In this document: positions 7,819 through 16,041 of the stretch, piece after piece | Position numbering within the stretch: the stretch's first letter is position 1 | Layout: every line of letters starts with the position of its first letter | Assembly (NCBI GenBank): GCA_018608565.1 | Contig: JABAZT010000039.1 | Location: 1 to 52,906, forward strand | DNA: 52,906 nucleotides | DNA from: Candidatus Altimarinota bacterium | Lineage (GTDB): Bacteria; Patescibacteriota; Gracilibacteria; UBA4473 | Reading direction: 5' to 3' | Translations under genes and position numbers: made by a program | The notes under the pieces: generated by a model | Told to the model about the DNA's origin: nothing | Database searches by the model: none | The model's input: the letters and a program-made list of their open reading frames with translations, nothing else

Positions 7819-8334
7819 CTAAACCACCTCTTTCACAAAAAAATATCCACCTGTATCCAGAACCCCAGTCCAGTTTTTATCACTCTCGGCAATAACTTGT
7901 TTTAGATGTGGCATGTTGGATTTTTCATCCGCAATCAGCACAAGCCCACCATCTACCGTGTACAATAACAATCGACGCAATACTTCAATCTGATCCTCCT
8001 TCTCCAACATATGCAACGTCCTATCGATCAATATAACATCATACGATTTCGTCGGAACAAAGTCACATACATCCGCCACGACCGTCTCAATCTCTAGATT
8101 TTCAGCCAGAGCATCTTCCGCTAGCTGAGCAATCCCGGTAGGAGACAAATCCATCGCCGTAACCCGATGACCCAATCGAGCTATAAAAAGCGCATCTCTT
8201 CCCTGACCACATCCAACATCTAGAACAGAAACATTTTTTCTCTCATACTTAGCAAAAAAATCAACAAACACATCTGTTGGTTTTCCCAAACCATGAGGAG
8301 ATTGTGTGTAAAATTTTTCATAATCAAAACTCAT
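7819..8334 (-). CDS. Class I SAM-dependent methyltransferase
   Basis: A 171-residue Rossmann-fold methyltransferase. The SAM-binding motif I is VLDVGCGQGRDALF (about 37-50), motif II is VTAMDLSP, and an acidic motif follows at VVADVCDF. It most resembles the TehB/methyltransferase-25 type used on small molecules. No substrate-specifying domain is present, so the substrate is unknown. It is a single gene, divergent from the plus-strand gene at 8438. Confidence 0.88.
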   Translation of the reverse strand: MSFDYEKFYTQSPHGLGKPTDVFVDFFAKYERKNVSVLDVGCGQGRDALFIARLGHRVTAMDLSPTGIAQLAEDALAENLEIETVVADVCDFVPTKSYDVILIDRTLHMLEKEDQIEVLRRLLLYTVDGGLVLIADEKSNMPHLKQVIAESDKNWTGVLDTGGYFFVKEVV

Positions 8335-8437
8335 CCACTCTACCCTAGCAAATCCTCCAAATAAAACGAAACACTATTACTAGCCATTCATGATAATTTA
8401 ATCTATGATTCTCCTCGAAAACATAACACTTCATAAA

Positions 8438-8932
8438 ATGAAAAAAACACTCATCATAACACTCATAGCACTTCTAATCATAGGAGTCGCAATCGCACTA
8501 CTTGGTATGTACAAATTCAACCATTTAGCCAACCAACCTGGATACAACGTCGATGGTAATAAAATCAAAGACTATATCGGACTATCGGTAGAAGAAGCAC
8601 AAAAACTAGCACAATCAAACGGAGTACCATTTCGAGTCGTCATGAAAGATGACCAACCACTCCCAGCCACAATGGACTGGAGACCAGGACGGATCAACGC
8701 CGAAGTAAAATCTGACATCGTAACAGGCTACCAAATCGAAGGACAAGAAACAGAAGAAGAAGTTCAGACCTTTGACCAAAATAGCTGGAAAGAAATTATT
8801 GCTGACGATTGTCAGTCTTTTTCTGATGGATGTAACAACTGTCGAAGAGAAGCCGGAAGTGACGTGGCAGCCTGTACTCGAAAAGCATGTCAGAACTACG
8901 AAAAACCAAAATGTCTCGATACAGAAGAATAA
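8438..8932 (+). CDS. Exported I78-inhibitor-like protein with Cys-rich C-terminus
   Basis: A 164-residue protein with an N-terminal signal or anchor (MKKTLIITLIALLIIGVAI). Residues about 45-100 match the I78 (elafin-like) peptidase-inhibitor pattern: YIGLSVEEAQKLAQ, FRVVMKDD, PATMDWRPGRINAEV and VTGYQIEG. After an acidic linker, the last 40 residues carry six cysteines (about 125-159: DGCNNC, AACTRKAC, KPKC), likely a disulphide-bonded module. I78 proteins inhibit serine proteases outside the cell. An ATG at 8405 is possible but the Met at 8438 directly precedes the signal. The adjacent lipoprotein hydrolase may be functionally linked, but that is inference. Confidence 0.75.
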   Translation: MKKTLIITLIALLIIGVAIALLGMYKFNHLANQPGYNVDGNKIKDYIGLSVEEAQKLAQSNGVPFRVVMKDDQPLPATMDWRPGRINAEVKSDIVTGYQIEGQETEEEVQTFDQNSWKEIIADDCQSFSDGCNNCRREAGSDVAACTRKACQNYEKPKCLDTEE

Positions 8933-8977
8933 TTTTTATAGCTCAAATCCCAGAGAGAGAGATACTTTTACTGCATC

Positions 8978-10066
8978 ATGAAAAAACAAATATCAGCCTC
9001 ATTCCTCATAAGTGTTGGGTTGATATTAACAGGATGCAACATGGATCAATCCAGTCCTCTAACCCAAGAAATTACAATCCCTACTACAATAGAAAAACCT
9101 ATTGAATCAGAAACCAACCCAATCATCCCGCCAGCACAAAAAGAAAACAAAAAAAAAGAGATCCAACCAGTAACAATACAAGGAGAAAATCATCCCCTTT
9201 CACTTAAGTCTTTTATCGAAGGCGAATTTATAGGAACAGATTTTACCCTCGGACAATTACTCACCGACTGGCGAACCCACAAAAGCTACTACGCCACCTA
9301 TAGAAGTAACGGACTAAAAATTTCTGCAACCTGGCACGTTCCAAATGGAGAAGGACCGTTTCCTCTCTTGATTCTCAATCATGGATACTTCCCTCCTCAG
9401 ACCTATACCAACGGATACGGTTTTGGACGAGAACAAAAATATTTCGCTCGCCAAGGATACGCTGTATTGCATATAGACTATCGTGGATATGCCTATTCTG
9501 AAAAAGACCCAGAAGCACTAACTGGACGTCGACTCAGCTATACCGGATATAGTGCTGATGCAGTCAATGCTATCAAAGCCATTGAATCGGCTCGCCTCCC
9601 CTTCATTGATTTTTCAAGAGTAGGAATGTTTGGACATTCAATGGGAGGAGCCGTCACCATCAACGCGGCTCTAGCTGCACCAGATCTCATAGACGCAGCG
9701 GTTGTGTGGGGGCCAGTGAGTGCTAATTTTGAGGACAACTATCTAAAATGGACCAAGGATCGAATGACTCCAGAATCAAATAAAATATTCGAATCTGTAT
9801 TTGGATCACTTGACGATTCATCCTCATTCCAAGCCCTTTCACCACTTACCTATATCGACCAACTAACCGTCCCACTCCTCATCCAACACGGTACCGCCGA
9901 CGAGAGCTGTCCTATAGAGTGGTCACAAACACTAGACCAAGCCCTCTCAAAAACCAACGCTAATTACAAATACATTGAATACGAAGATTTCCCACATGTC
10001 TTCTGGAACAAAAATTGGGACATCGCTATCACAGAAGCAACAAAGTTTTTTGAAGACAATCTATAA
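8978..10066 (+). CDS. Lipoprotein alpha/beta hydrolase (S9 peptidase-like)
   Basis: A 362-residue predicted lipoprotein with signal and lipobox LTGC (Cys20), a Pro/Glu/Lys-rich linker (21-70), and an alpha/beta hydrolase domain resembling prolyl oligopeptidase-family (S9) enzymes. The nucleophile elbow is GHSMGG (Ser about 221), the acid is in HGTADESCP (Asp about 308), and the catalytic His is in DFPHVFW (about 340), so the triad looks complete. LNHGY and DYRGYAYS fit the oxyanion region. It would act at the outer face of the membrane on peptides or esters. Confidence 0.87.
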   Translation: MKKQISASFLISVGLILTGCNMDQSSPLTQEITIPTTIEKPIESETNPIIPPAQKENKKKEIQPVTIQGENHPLSLKSFIEGEFIGTDFTLGQLLTDWRTHKSYYATYRSNGLKISATWHVPNGEGPFPLLILNHGYFPPQTYTNGYGFGREQKYFARQGYAVLHIDYRGYAYSEKDPEALTGRRLSYTGYSADAVNAIKAIESARLPFIDFSRVGMFGHSMGGAVTINAALAAPDLIDAAVVWGPVSANFEDNYLKWTKDRMTPESNKIFESVFGSLDDSSSFQALSPLTYIDQLTVPLLIQHGTADESCPIEWSQTLDQALSKTNANYKYIEYEDFPHVFWNKNWDIAITEATKFFEDNL

Positions 10067-10074
10067 ACAAAAAA

Positions 10075-10773
10075 CTAAGAATCCTGACAAAATTTTATTT
10101 CCTTGAGTATCAACTCATAGTCCCCTCCCAATCCATCATTAAGGATAATACCTATTTCACGAGCCTGATTTTTATTAAACCCATCCGCCAAAACCCTTCT
10201 TCCAAAAAATGCTGGCTTCAGATCTTCAAAACGAATTTCAACCTCTTGCCAGTCATCACCCACCATCAAGTCCAAAGCCAAACGATGTGATAATCGTCTT
10301 CGATTTTGATCCCGAAATGTTAGCTGATATCCACGTCCATCACTTTTGGCGGTAACTAATACAGAATCAAAATCAGATAACACTTGAGGTGAAAGTGGAG
10401 CTCTCACGGACGTAAAACCACCTCCATTGAGATTGATAGAACCACGAAGCACCATCATCTCCTCCTCAAAATCATACCTCCCATCCGATCTTCCTCCCAT
10501 CACATTATCATTAACCCGTTGCCATCCTACATTTTGCCTTCCACTAAAATCATCAAACACTTCACAAAAACGATCTTCCACCTCTGGATTCTCGGCTTTC
10601 TCAGGCTCAACCACAACCGCACTTCTTGCCACCTGATTATCTATCAAAACACTATTTTCTTCGACGACTAGTTCAACTTCCTCGACTTCAGACAAAGATT
10701 TTGTTGCTGATGGAGGGGTAATACTACAACCACAAAAAAATAAGAGGCTCAATACTGTAAAATTTTTTAGCAT
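10075..10773 (-). CDS. CIA30-domain lipoprotein
   Basis: A 232-residue predicted lipoprotein (MLKNFTVLSLLFFCGC lipobox) with an acidic linker rich in Glu and Val. A CIA30 domain follows from about residue 70: FDDFSG, WQRVNDNVMGGRSDG, GGFTSVRAPL and DFDSVLVTAKSDGRGYQLTFR. CIA30 is named after a complex I assembly factor, but in bacteria these galactose-binding-like proteins have no fixed role. The ATG at 10773 is preferred to 10827 because it immediately precedes the lipoprotein signal. Confidence 0.85.
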   Translation of the reverse strand: MLKNFTVLSLLFFCGCSITPPSATKSLSEVEEVELVVEENSVLIDNQVARSAVVVEPEKAENPEVEDRFCEVFDDFSGRQNVGWQRVNDNVMGGRSDGRYDFEEEMMVLRGSINLNGGGFTSVRAPLSPQVLSDFDSVLVTAKSDGRGYQLTFRDQNRRRLSHRLALDLMVGDDWQEVEIRFEDLKPAFFGRRVLADGFNKNQAREIGIILNDGLGGDYELILKEIKFCQDS

Positions 10774-10835
10774 GTCTAGTACAGGATAATTGATACAACT
10801 AAAAAACAAAGAATAATGCGAAAACAAAAGACTTA

Positions 10836-10844
10836 TGCTATGGT
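10836..10844 (+). promoter_or_regulatory. Extended -10 promoter giving a leaderless transcript
   Basis: TGCTATGGT matches an extended -10 (TG-N-TATGGT). It ends 7 bp before the ATG at 10852, so transcription should begin at or next to the start codon. The same layout precedes corA. Confidence 0.5.
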
Positions 10845-10851
10845 AAAATCA

Positions 10852-11253
10852 ATGAATTCTCCATCTGGCTGGAAACCGATTCCTATATCGCTCAAAATTA
10901 TTTTTGTCCTCATATCACTCTGGGTTGTCGGATCCATATTCGCAATACCAATGAGAGCCGAATCAGGACTTCCCTTTTTTGGACTTTATCTCTACGGAGT
11001 TCCCGCGATCCTTATACTGGCACTCCTCGATATTGTCGCTCCGATCATATTCTTGGTAGGACTCTACAAAAGAAAATCATGGGCTCCATGCGTCGCGTAT
11101 ATCTATATGTCTGTATTTGTACTCAACAGCCTTGTTGCACTCTTTACCGTACGAGAAGAACTAGGAACCATGCCCATAGTGATGCCAGCCCTATTCACGC
11201 TTATTTTCATGGGCGTAATTTATAGAAGGAGAGATTATTTTGAACAAAAGTAA
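10852..11253 (+). CDS. Four-helix membrane protein
   Basis: A 133-residue hydrophobic protein with about four membrane helices (for example IPISLKIIFVLISLWVVGSIF and FFGLYLYGVPAILILALLDIV), short loops and a basic C-terminal end (YRRRDYFEQK). I recognise no family with confidence. The start at 10852 is chosen because an extended -10 lies exactly 7 bp upstream; in-frame ATGs at 10816 and 10840 would lie in front of or inside that promoter. It is divergent from the CIA30 gene. Confidence 0.65.
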   Translation: MNSPSGWKPIPISLKIIFVLISLWVVGSIFAIPMRAESGLPFFGLYLYGVPAILILALLDIVAPIIFLVGLYKRKSWAPCVAYIYMSVFVLNSLVALFTVREELGTMPIVMPALFTLIFMGVIYRRRDYFEQK

Positions 11254-11375
11254 TTCTAAGACTCAAGTACAAACAATAACGCAGTCTAAACATTTGATCC
11301 ACAGGGATTCTATCTTTACTAAAACCCAAAAAAATTTACATTAAAGATAAATAGTATTTTTGATATAAAAATTAG

Positions 11376-11924
11376 ATGTGTGAAAATTCTTATGGTTCTG
11401 TGTCAAGAATCCAAAAAGGAGAGGAGACTATATATCAAGTTGATACAAATCAACAACTCCCAATAAATCTTCCTGACGAAATAGGTCACAAAATATTTCT
11501 GTGCCTAAAAGGATGGAATCAAAAAGATGTATTAACCCAAAGATACCCAGAACTAAAGAATCTAAACTGTCATGGGATTCAAAAATGGATCTCAAAAGAC
11601 AGCAGAAATATGCCTTCCTTTGTGAGTCGAATGGAGATCACACAAATCCTTAAAACAATAAAACCCCAAGAAATTGAGACAGAATCAAAATTTCCTTTTC
11701 ATCTAGTGATCAAATCCGCTGGAAAAATAATTCATTCTTTATTGGTCCTCGGAAAAACAGAAGAAACCAACGATATTATTATATTTGAAAAAGCAGGATC
11801 CAGCGATCAAAGTCAATATCCAATTCGCATAGCAACTCTAGAAACAGCATTATCTACATATCTCAATCGAAATAATCTAACATTTTACATCACTCCTTTT
11901 GGAGAAATGTTTACCGATTCCTAG
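11376..11924 (+). CDS. Hypothetical protein, possible Cys-His (NlpC/papain-like) fold
   Basis: A 182-residue soluble protein. A Cys in LKNLNCHGIQKW (about 66) and a His in KIIHSLLVLG (about 124), the latter followed by DIIIFEKAG, have the order and spacing of a papain or NlpC/P60-like thiol fold, with the strand after the His carrying the acidic residues. There is no signal peptide. I cannot name a family and the enzymatic reading is inference. It is followed by a strong terminator and appears monocistronic. Confidence 0.55.
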   Translation: MCENSYGSVSRIQKGEETIYQVDTNQQLPINLPDEIGHKIFLCLKGWNQKDVLTQRYPELKNLNCHGIQKWISKDSRNMPSFVSRMEITQILKTIKPQEIETESKFPFHLVIKSAGKIIHSLLVLGKTEETNDIIIFEKAGSSDQSQYPIRIATLETALSTYLNRNNLTFYITPFGEMFTDS

Positions 11925-11967
11925 GAAAAAATAAAAGCAGAAGAAAAGTAACAACCACCCCCAAAAA

Positions 11968-11993
11968 AGCCCTCGAATATTCGAGGGCTTTTG
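11968..11993 (+). terminator. Intrinsic terminator
   Basis: AGCCCTCGAATATTCGAGGG (hairpin 11968-11989) is a perfect GC-rich palindrome followed by a short T run. It ends the gene at 11376. It also shows that the next gene should start at 12009 rather than at a TTG at 11991. Confidence 0.9.
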
Positions 11994-12008
11994 AGTATAC
12001 TAAAAACA

Positions 12009-12776
12009 ATGGAATCTTTATTACTGATATCAACACTATGTGTCTTGGGCTATGTCACAACCTGGTTCATCTTCTCTCTCATATTCAAACGCAATGACAT
12101 CATGGATATCGCCTGGGGGATAGGATACATACTCCTCTGTGGACTCTATACACAAATCGCCGAAACCTCTCCCAGAGCCTGGCTACTCTATCTCCTCGTC
12201 CTCATTTGGGGACTCCGGCTTTCTATCCATATCTGCCTACGCAATAAAGGAAAAACCGAAGACTTCCGATACAAGCAATGGCGCAATGACTGGGGAAAAT
12301 GGTTTTATATACGATCCTATGGACAGATCTATCTACTACAGGGATTTCTACTTTTACTGATTATATCACCCATCACGATTTCTGTGACTCAACCCTCCAG
12401 TCCCCTTTCCCTCATAAACTACATCGGTGTTGGTGTTTGGATTACAGGCTTCTTCTTTGAATCCATAGGCGATACTCAACTCACAAAATTTAAATCTAAC
12501 CCAGAAAACAAAGGAAAAATAATACAAAACGGACTCTGGAAATACACCCGTCACCCAAACTATTTTGGAGAAGTCACACTCTGGTGGGGTATATGGATGG
12601 TCAGTCTTGGAAATATATTCTCATGGCTAAGTCTTGTTGGCCCACTAACCATAACCATCCTCATATTATTTGTATCAGGCATCCCTATGCTCGAAAAAAA
12701 ATACAAAGGAAATCGTGAATTTGAAAATTACAAAAAAAGAACCAGCCCCTTCTTCCCACTTCCTCAAAAAAAATAA
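12009..12776 (+). CDS. DUF1295 / steroid 5-alpha-reductase-like membrane enzyme
   Basis: A 255-residue polytopic protein with about six membrane helices. The family signature is in the C-terminal half: NKGKIIQNGLWKYTRHPNYF followed by GEVTLWWGIW, the NADPH-binding end shared by DUF1295, isoprenylcysteine methyltransferase-like and steroid 5-alpha-reductase proteins. MDIAWGIGYI near the N-terminus is also typical. The substrate is unknown, probably a lipid. The ATG at 12009 is used because the T tract of the upstream terminator lies at 11990-11993. Confidence 0.85.
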   Translation: MESLLLISTLCVLGYVTTWFIFSLIFKRNDIMDIAWGIGYILLCGLYTQIAETSPRAWLLYLLVLIWGLRLSIHICLRNKGKTEDFRYKQWRNDWGKWFYIRSYGQIYLLQGFLLLLIISPITISVTQPSSPLSLINYIGVGVWITGFFFESIGDTQLTKFKSNPENKGKIIQNGLWKYTRHPNYFGEVTLWWGIWMVSLGNIFSWLSLVGPLTITILILFVSGIPMLEKKYKGNREFENYKKRTSPFFPLPQKK

Positions 12777-12843
12777 TAGATACCCAACCCCACAAAAACG
12801 GTAAAATTGTAGGAACTAAGATTTAATATAAAATTAGTACATA

Positions 12844-13488
12844 ATGAAATTTCAATATCTTCTCATTTCACTAGTACTCCTTATATTTCTCTCCGTCGCA
12901 ATCCCAGGAAAATACGTCGAATCAGACATGAACATGGTACTCACTTCACTAGTCCTCATTAGTGCCGTATTTACAATTCATGGGAAAGGAAAAAGATTTT
13001 GGTGGACCATTGGTATTTTCAGCGTGACCATGATACTCAATTTCATGAGTTTTTTTATTGAAAACCAAACATTACTAGTCACAAGTCTTATAAGCAAAAT
13101 CATATTTTTCATGTGGGAAGTTTTGGCTATCTGGCATTCAATATCTCGAAAAAATTTCTCTCTAGAACAACGAATCCTTGGTTCCATCTGTATCTATCTT
13201 CTGATCGGACTCGTATGGGCAAGACTATACGCACTTGTTGAGATTTTTCAGTCGCCAGCCTTTCAAAATTTCCAAGGAAATCCAGTCTCTAGTCTTGATA
13301 ATCTCATCTACTACAGCTACGCCACACTTACCACCCTCGGATATGGAGATATTATTCCTATTAGTCCCATAGCAAAAATCCTTTCAGCCCTAGAGTCTGT
13401 CGTGGGAATGCTATATCTTTCAATCTGGATGGCACTTCTAGTGAGTATCTATAGTTCAAAACAAAATTTATTTTCCAATGACGACTAA
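12844..13488 (+). CDS. Two-pore-helix type potassium channel protein
   Basis: A 214-residue membrane protein with about four N-terminal helices, then an ion-channel (Ion_trans_2) module: outer helix (about 111-133), pore loop with selectivity filter TTLGYGD (163-169) and inner helix (about 178-203). TLGYGD is the potassium filter signature. There is no cytoplasmic RCK domain, so gating is unclear. A TATAAA lies 12 bp upstream of the ATG, implying a very short leader. It ends at a bidirectional terminator shared with the DUF11 gene. Confidence 0.85.
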   Translation: MKFQYLLISLVLLIFLSVAIPGKYVESDMNMVLTSLVLISAVFTIHGKGKRFWWTIGIFSVTMILNFMSFFIENQTLLVTSLISKIIFFMWEVLAIWHSISRKNFSLEQRILGSICIYLLIGLVWARLYALVEIFQSPAFQNFQGNPVSSLDNLIYYSYATLTTLGYGDIIPISPIAKILSALESVVGMLYLSIWMALLVSIYSSKQNLFSNDD

Positions 13489-13490
13489 AA

Positions 13491-13517
13491 AGAGTCACTC
13501 AATGAGTGACCCTTTTA
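13491..13517. terminator. Bidirectional terminator between convergent genes
   Basis: GTCACTC (13494-13500) pairs with GAGTGAC (13504-13510), with flanking AAAAAGA and CCCTTTT giving U runs in both directions. It lies between the channel gene (ends 13488) and the minus-strand DUF11 gene (ends 13535). Confidence 0.75.
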
Positions 13518-13534
13518 TCGTAAGAAAATACCAC

Positions 13535-14584
13535 CTATCGTCTCAAAACAGCTTTAATCTTCAAATTTTTATCAACCGCATTCTTTCCTCTCTGAAGCCG
13601 AGTCGTATGCCGAATTGTTCGAGTAGGATTCACCTTTGGTTTCACCGAAATAACATTCGTCCGACTAGATCTATAAAGAGGAGCTCTGCTCGGAGCTGCA
13701 GTATATTCATCAGCCCCTTTCTTCCCTTTTACAATTCCATAATATTTTGTACTACCATTACGATCAACATAGGTTTTGACTTGATATGGTTTATTCGCAT
13801 TCAACTTTGCCACAAAAGCCTTGCTCTCAGCCTCAGTTGCCCCCATACCTCCCTTAAGAAGATCCTCTCTTCTCATCCCAGCCCATCGACTTCCAGCCTT
13901 TCCACTCCCAGAGCTCTGTCTTGCATTGACCCCCGTCCCCAAAGGTCTAACTACTACTGGATTTGTACTAGCTACTGATGGAGCAACTACAGGAACTGAA
14001 ACAATAACTGGAACTATTACCAACTCTGTTTTATCTTCTGCCACCGAATTTTCATTTGAGTCAGACACAATCTGATCATAAGAACTAGAGGTGAAAATAT
14101 CTAAAATCGCCTGATTATAAGTCCTTCCCTCCACAGACCAATTATGAACATATGCCTCCATAGTAAAAACGAAAGGCACTCTCATATTAGAAGCAAGATA
14201 TAAATCTCGTAAAACCAAAGTATCATTCGGCCCATTGGTAGTTTCAATCGTAAGATTCCCTGGAAAACTCTCTGGCAAAAAAAATGTAAGCCCAAGAGGA
14301 AGCATATGACTGATTCGAGCATTTTCTAAAGTTTGAGAACTATTGTTTGAAATAGAAAACGTATAGGTCACCGTATCGCCCTGACGAACCGTCTCAGGAA
14401 ATACCGTCAAACCAAAATCAACACCCTCCAGAGATGTTTGACTCTGGTTATCCAAAATTTCTTGAACCAATACATCTTGAAAAGATATTTCTTCATCAAG
14501 CACTCCAACTTCTGCCATAGAAATCGAAGTAAACAAAACTCCAAAACAAACTAACAACGAAAGCCTATACATACATAGATTCAT
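13535..14584 (-). CDS. Exported DUF11-domain protein with basic C-terminus
   Basis: A 349-residue secreted protein. A signal peptide (about 1-24) is followed by a DUF11-type Ig-like repeat (about 55-165): GLTVFPETVRQGDTVTYTFS, ISNNSSQTLENARISHMLP and FFLPESFPG. A Pro/Val linker follows, then a module with FVAKLNANKPYQVKTYVD and YYGIVKGKKG, and a strongly basic tail. DUF11 domains form rod-like surface stalks. The basic tail may bind cell-wall polymer; that is inference. A second in-frame Met at 14572 is an equally good start. Confidence 0.75.
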   Translation of the reverse strand: MNLCMYRLSLLVCFGVLFTSISMAEVGVLDEEISFQDVLVQEILDNQSQTSLEGVDFGLTVFPETVRQGDTVTYTFSISNNSSQTLENARISHMLPLGLTFFLPESFPGNLTIETTNGPNDTLVLRDLYLASNMRVPFVFTMEAYVHNWSVEGRTYNQAILDIFTSSSYDQIVSDSNENSVAEDKTELVIVPVIVSVPVVAPSVASTNPVVVRPLGTGVNARQSSGSGKAGSRWAGMRREDLLKGGMGATEAESKAFVAKLNANKPYQVKTYVDRNGSTKYYGIVKGKKGADEYTAAPSRAPLYRSSRTNVISVKPKVNPTRTIRHTTRLQRGKNAVDKNLKIKAVLRR

Positions 14585-14604
14585 ATAAAACCAAGATTAA
14601 ATAA

Positions 14605-15954
14605 CTAACTGTGCCGTCCAACATTAGTAAAATGAAGAAAGACATCACTATTTTTTTGCACCCAACGAGTAAACTGCTTATGCACTTCCAAGGAAAGATC
14701 ATCATGAGTACCATACAATCCCATAGTCCGAACTCGAAGCATCACTCCATCATTACTCGCTTCACTCCATGACTTCAGCTCAAGATCGACCGCCTCATAA
14801 GGAGTCTGTCGTATAATCTTAGAAGACTTATCCGCAATCATAGCGAGAACTTCCCCATTTGCTTCTGTCACAATTTCAACAAGCTTAGATTCTGCCAAAT
14901 CCAGATCTGAGTTTTCTGAAAGTAGAAACTCAACTTCCACAGGAACCAGTCCCATATTATGAGAATGATGCACTATTTTTCCTTCAAAAATAACCTTATT
15001 AGGAAACGTAACCAGTTTCCCAGTAGGATATCCATTTGTTCTATCCTCAAGCACAGTAATAAGTGGCTTTACCTCAATAACCTTCCCCACCACATCCCCT
15101 ATTCCCACGACCTGCCCACTCCGATACCCTCGCTCGCCCCCAATAACAAACCAAGCAATAAAAGACGAAATCGTATCCCGAACCGCAAAGGCAAGCCCCG
15201 TACCAATTATCGCCAGAAATGGAAGGAAGGTACTAACCTGAGAAAAGAATAATCCCAAAAGAATAATGACTAAAATAACCGTAAAAATAATCTTATTAAG
15301 TTTCAAAAGGGTTCGTTGACGATTTTCATTAAAATGAGCCGAAAGCTTCAAAATCAATTTTCCACTAAGCCATTGAAATGTCCGAAAGAAAAGGACAAGA
15401 CTCACCACAATAATAGTATAATTGAGAACCTGTGTTCCTTTCGTACGAATAAACCTCCACTGCTTAGATTTTTCTTCTTGGAGGTCTTCCAGTGAATCCC
15501 TCAGCAATACAATGTTCTCTTGTTGCTTATTCTTCCTATTTTCATACCGAGTTTGGTATTCTGCACGTTCTAATTGTAGAGCCGCTATCACCTCCTGTTT
15601 TTCAGCAATCAAACTCTCAACTAAAACTTCATCTGATTCATCAAATTCTCCTTCACGCCTTTCTATAACTGCCTTAAATTTATCCTCTAGCGCGGTTAAC
15701 TCTCCCTCTTTAGCTAACAAAATCGCATCAACTCTCTCAATTTCCAACAAACTTGGAAACGTAAGCTCCTGCTCAAATTTAAGGGCTATTTCTTTTTGAG
15801 TCACCTGTCCTGCAATATCCTGCAATGAAGAAATCGCCCTAAGAAAAGTACTCAATATTCCCTGTCCTTCCGAAGAAGTAGATACAGAAGTATTAGCATG
15901 TACTGAAAAAGGAAGAACCAAGACCAATAACGCAGTCAAAATAAATCTATTCAT
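14605..15954 (-). CDS. MscS-family mechanosensitive ion channel
   Basis: A 449-residue protein. A signal peptide (MNRFILTALLVLVLPFSVHA) precedes a long coiled-coil periplasmic region (about 30-170). Membrane helices follow, and the MscS pore helix contains LPFLAIIGTGLAFAVRDTIS and FIAWFVIGGERGYRSGQVV. The beta domain includes VGIGDVVGKVIEVKPLITVL and FPNKVIFEGKIVHHS. Such channels release solutes on hypo-osmotic shock. The ATG at 15954 is chosen over 15981 as it begins the signal peptide. It is divergent from corA. Confidence 0.9.
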   Translation of the reverse strand: MNRFILTALLVLVLPFSVHANTSVSTSSEGQGILSTFLRAISSLQDIAGQVTQKEIALKFEQELTFPSLLEIERVDAILLAKEGELTALEDKFKAVIERREGEFDESDEVLVESLIAEKQEVIAALQLERAEYQTRYENRKNKQQENIVLLRDSLEDLQEEKSKQWRFIRTKGTQVLNYTIIVVSLVLFFRTFQWLSGKLILKLSAHFNENRQRTLLKLNKIIFTVILVIILLGLFFSQVSTFLPFLAIIGTGLAFAVRDTISSFIAWFVIGGERGYRSGQVVGIGDVVGKVIEVKPLITVLEDRTNGYPTGKLVTFPNKVIFEGKIVHHSHNMGLVPVEVEFLLSENSDLDLAESKLVEIVTEANGEVLAMIADKSSKIIRQTPYEAVDLELKSWSEASNDGVMLRVRTMGLYGTHDDLSLEVHKQFTRWVQKNSDVFLHFTNVGRHS

Positions 15955-16026
15955 AGTAAAACGGTTATACGCTATTTTCAATACTCACACAAGAGTAGAG
16001 AGAAGTATTTAATATAATAAAATTAT

Positions 16027-16035
16027 TGCTATAAT
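16027..16035 (+). promoter_or_regulatory. Extended -10 promoter of corA (leaderless)
   Basis: TGCTATAAT is a perfect extended -10. The final T (16035) is only 6 bp before the corA ATG at 16042, so the transcript should have essentially no leader. Confidence 0.7.
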
Positions 16036-16041
16036 ACGATT

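Noticed and set aside
13478-13978. A plus-strand frame antisense to the DUF11 gene
   Set aside because: It begins at the end of the channel gene and only mirrors the basic tail of the DUF11 protein, and the terminator at 13491 lies within it.
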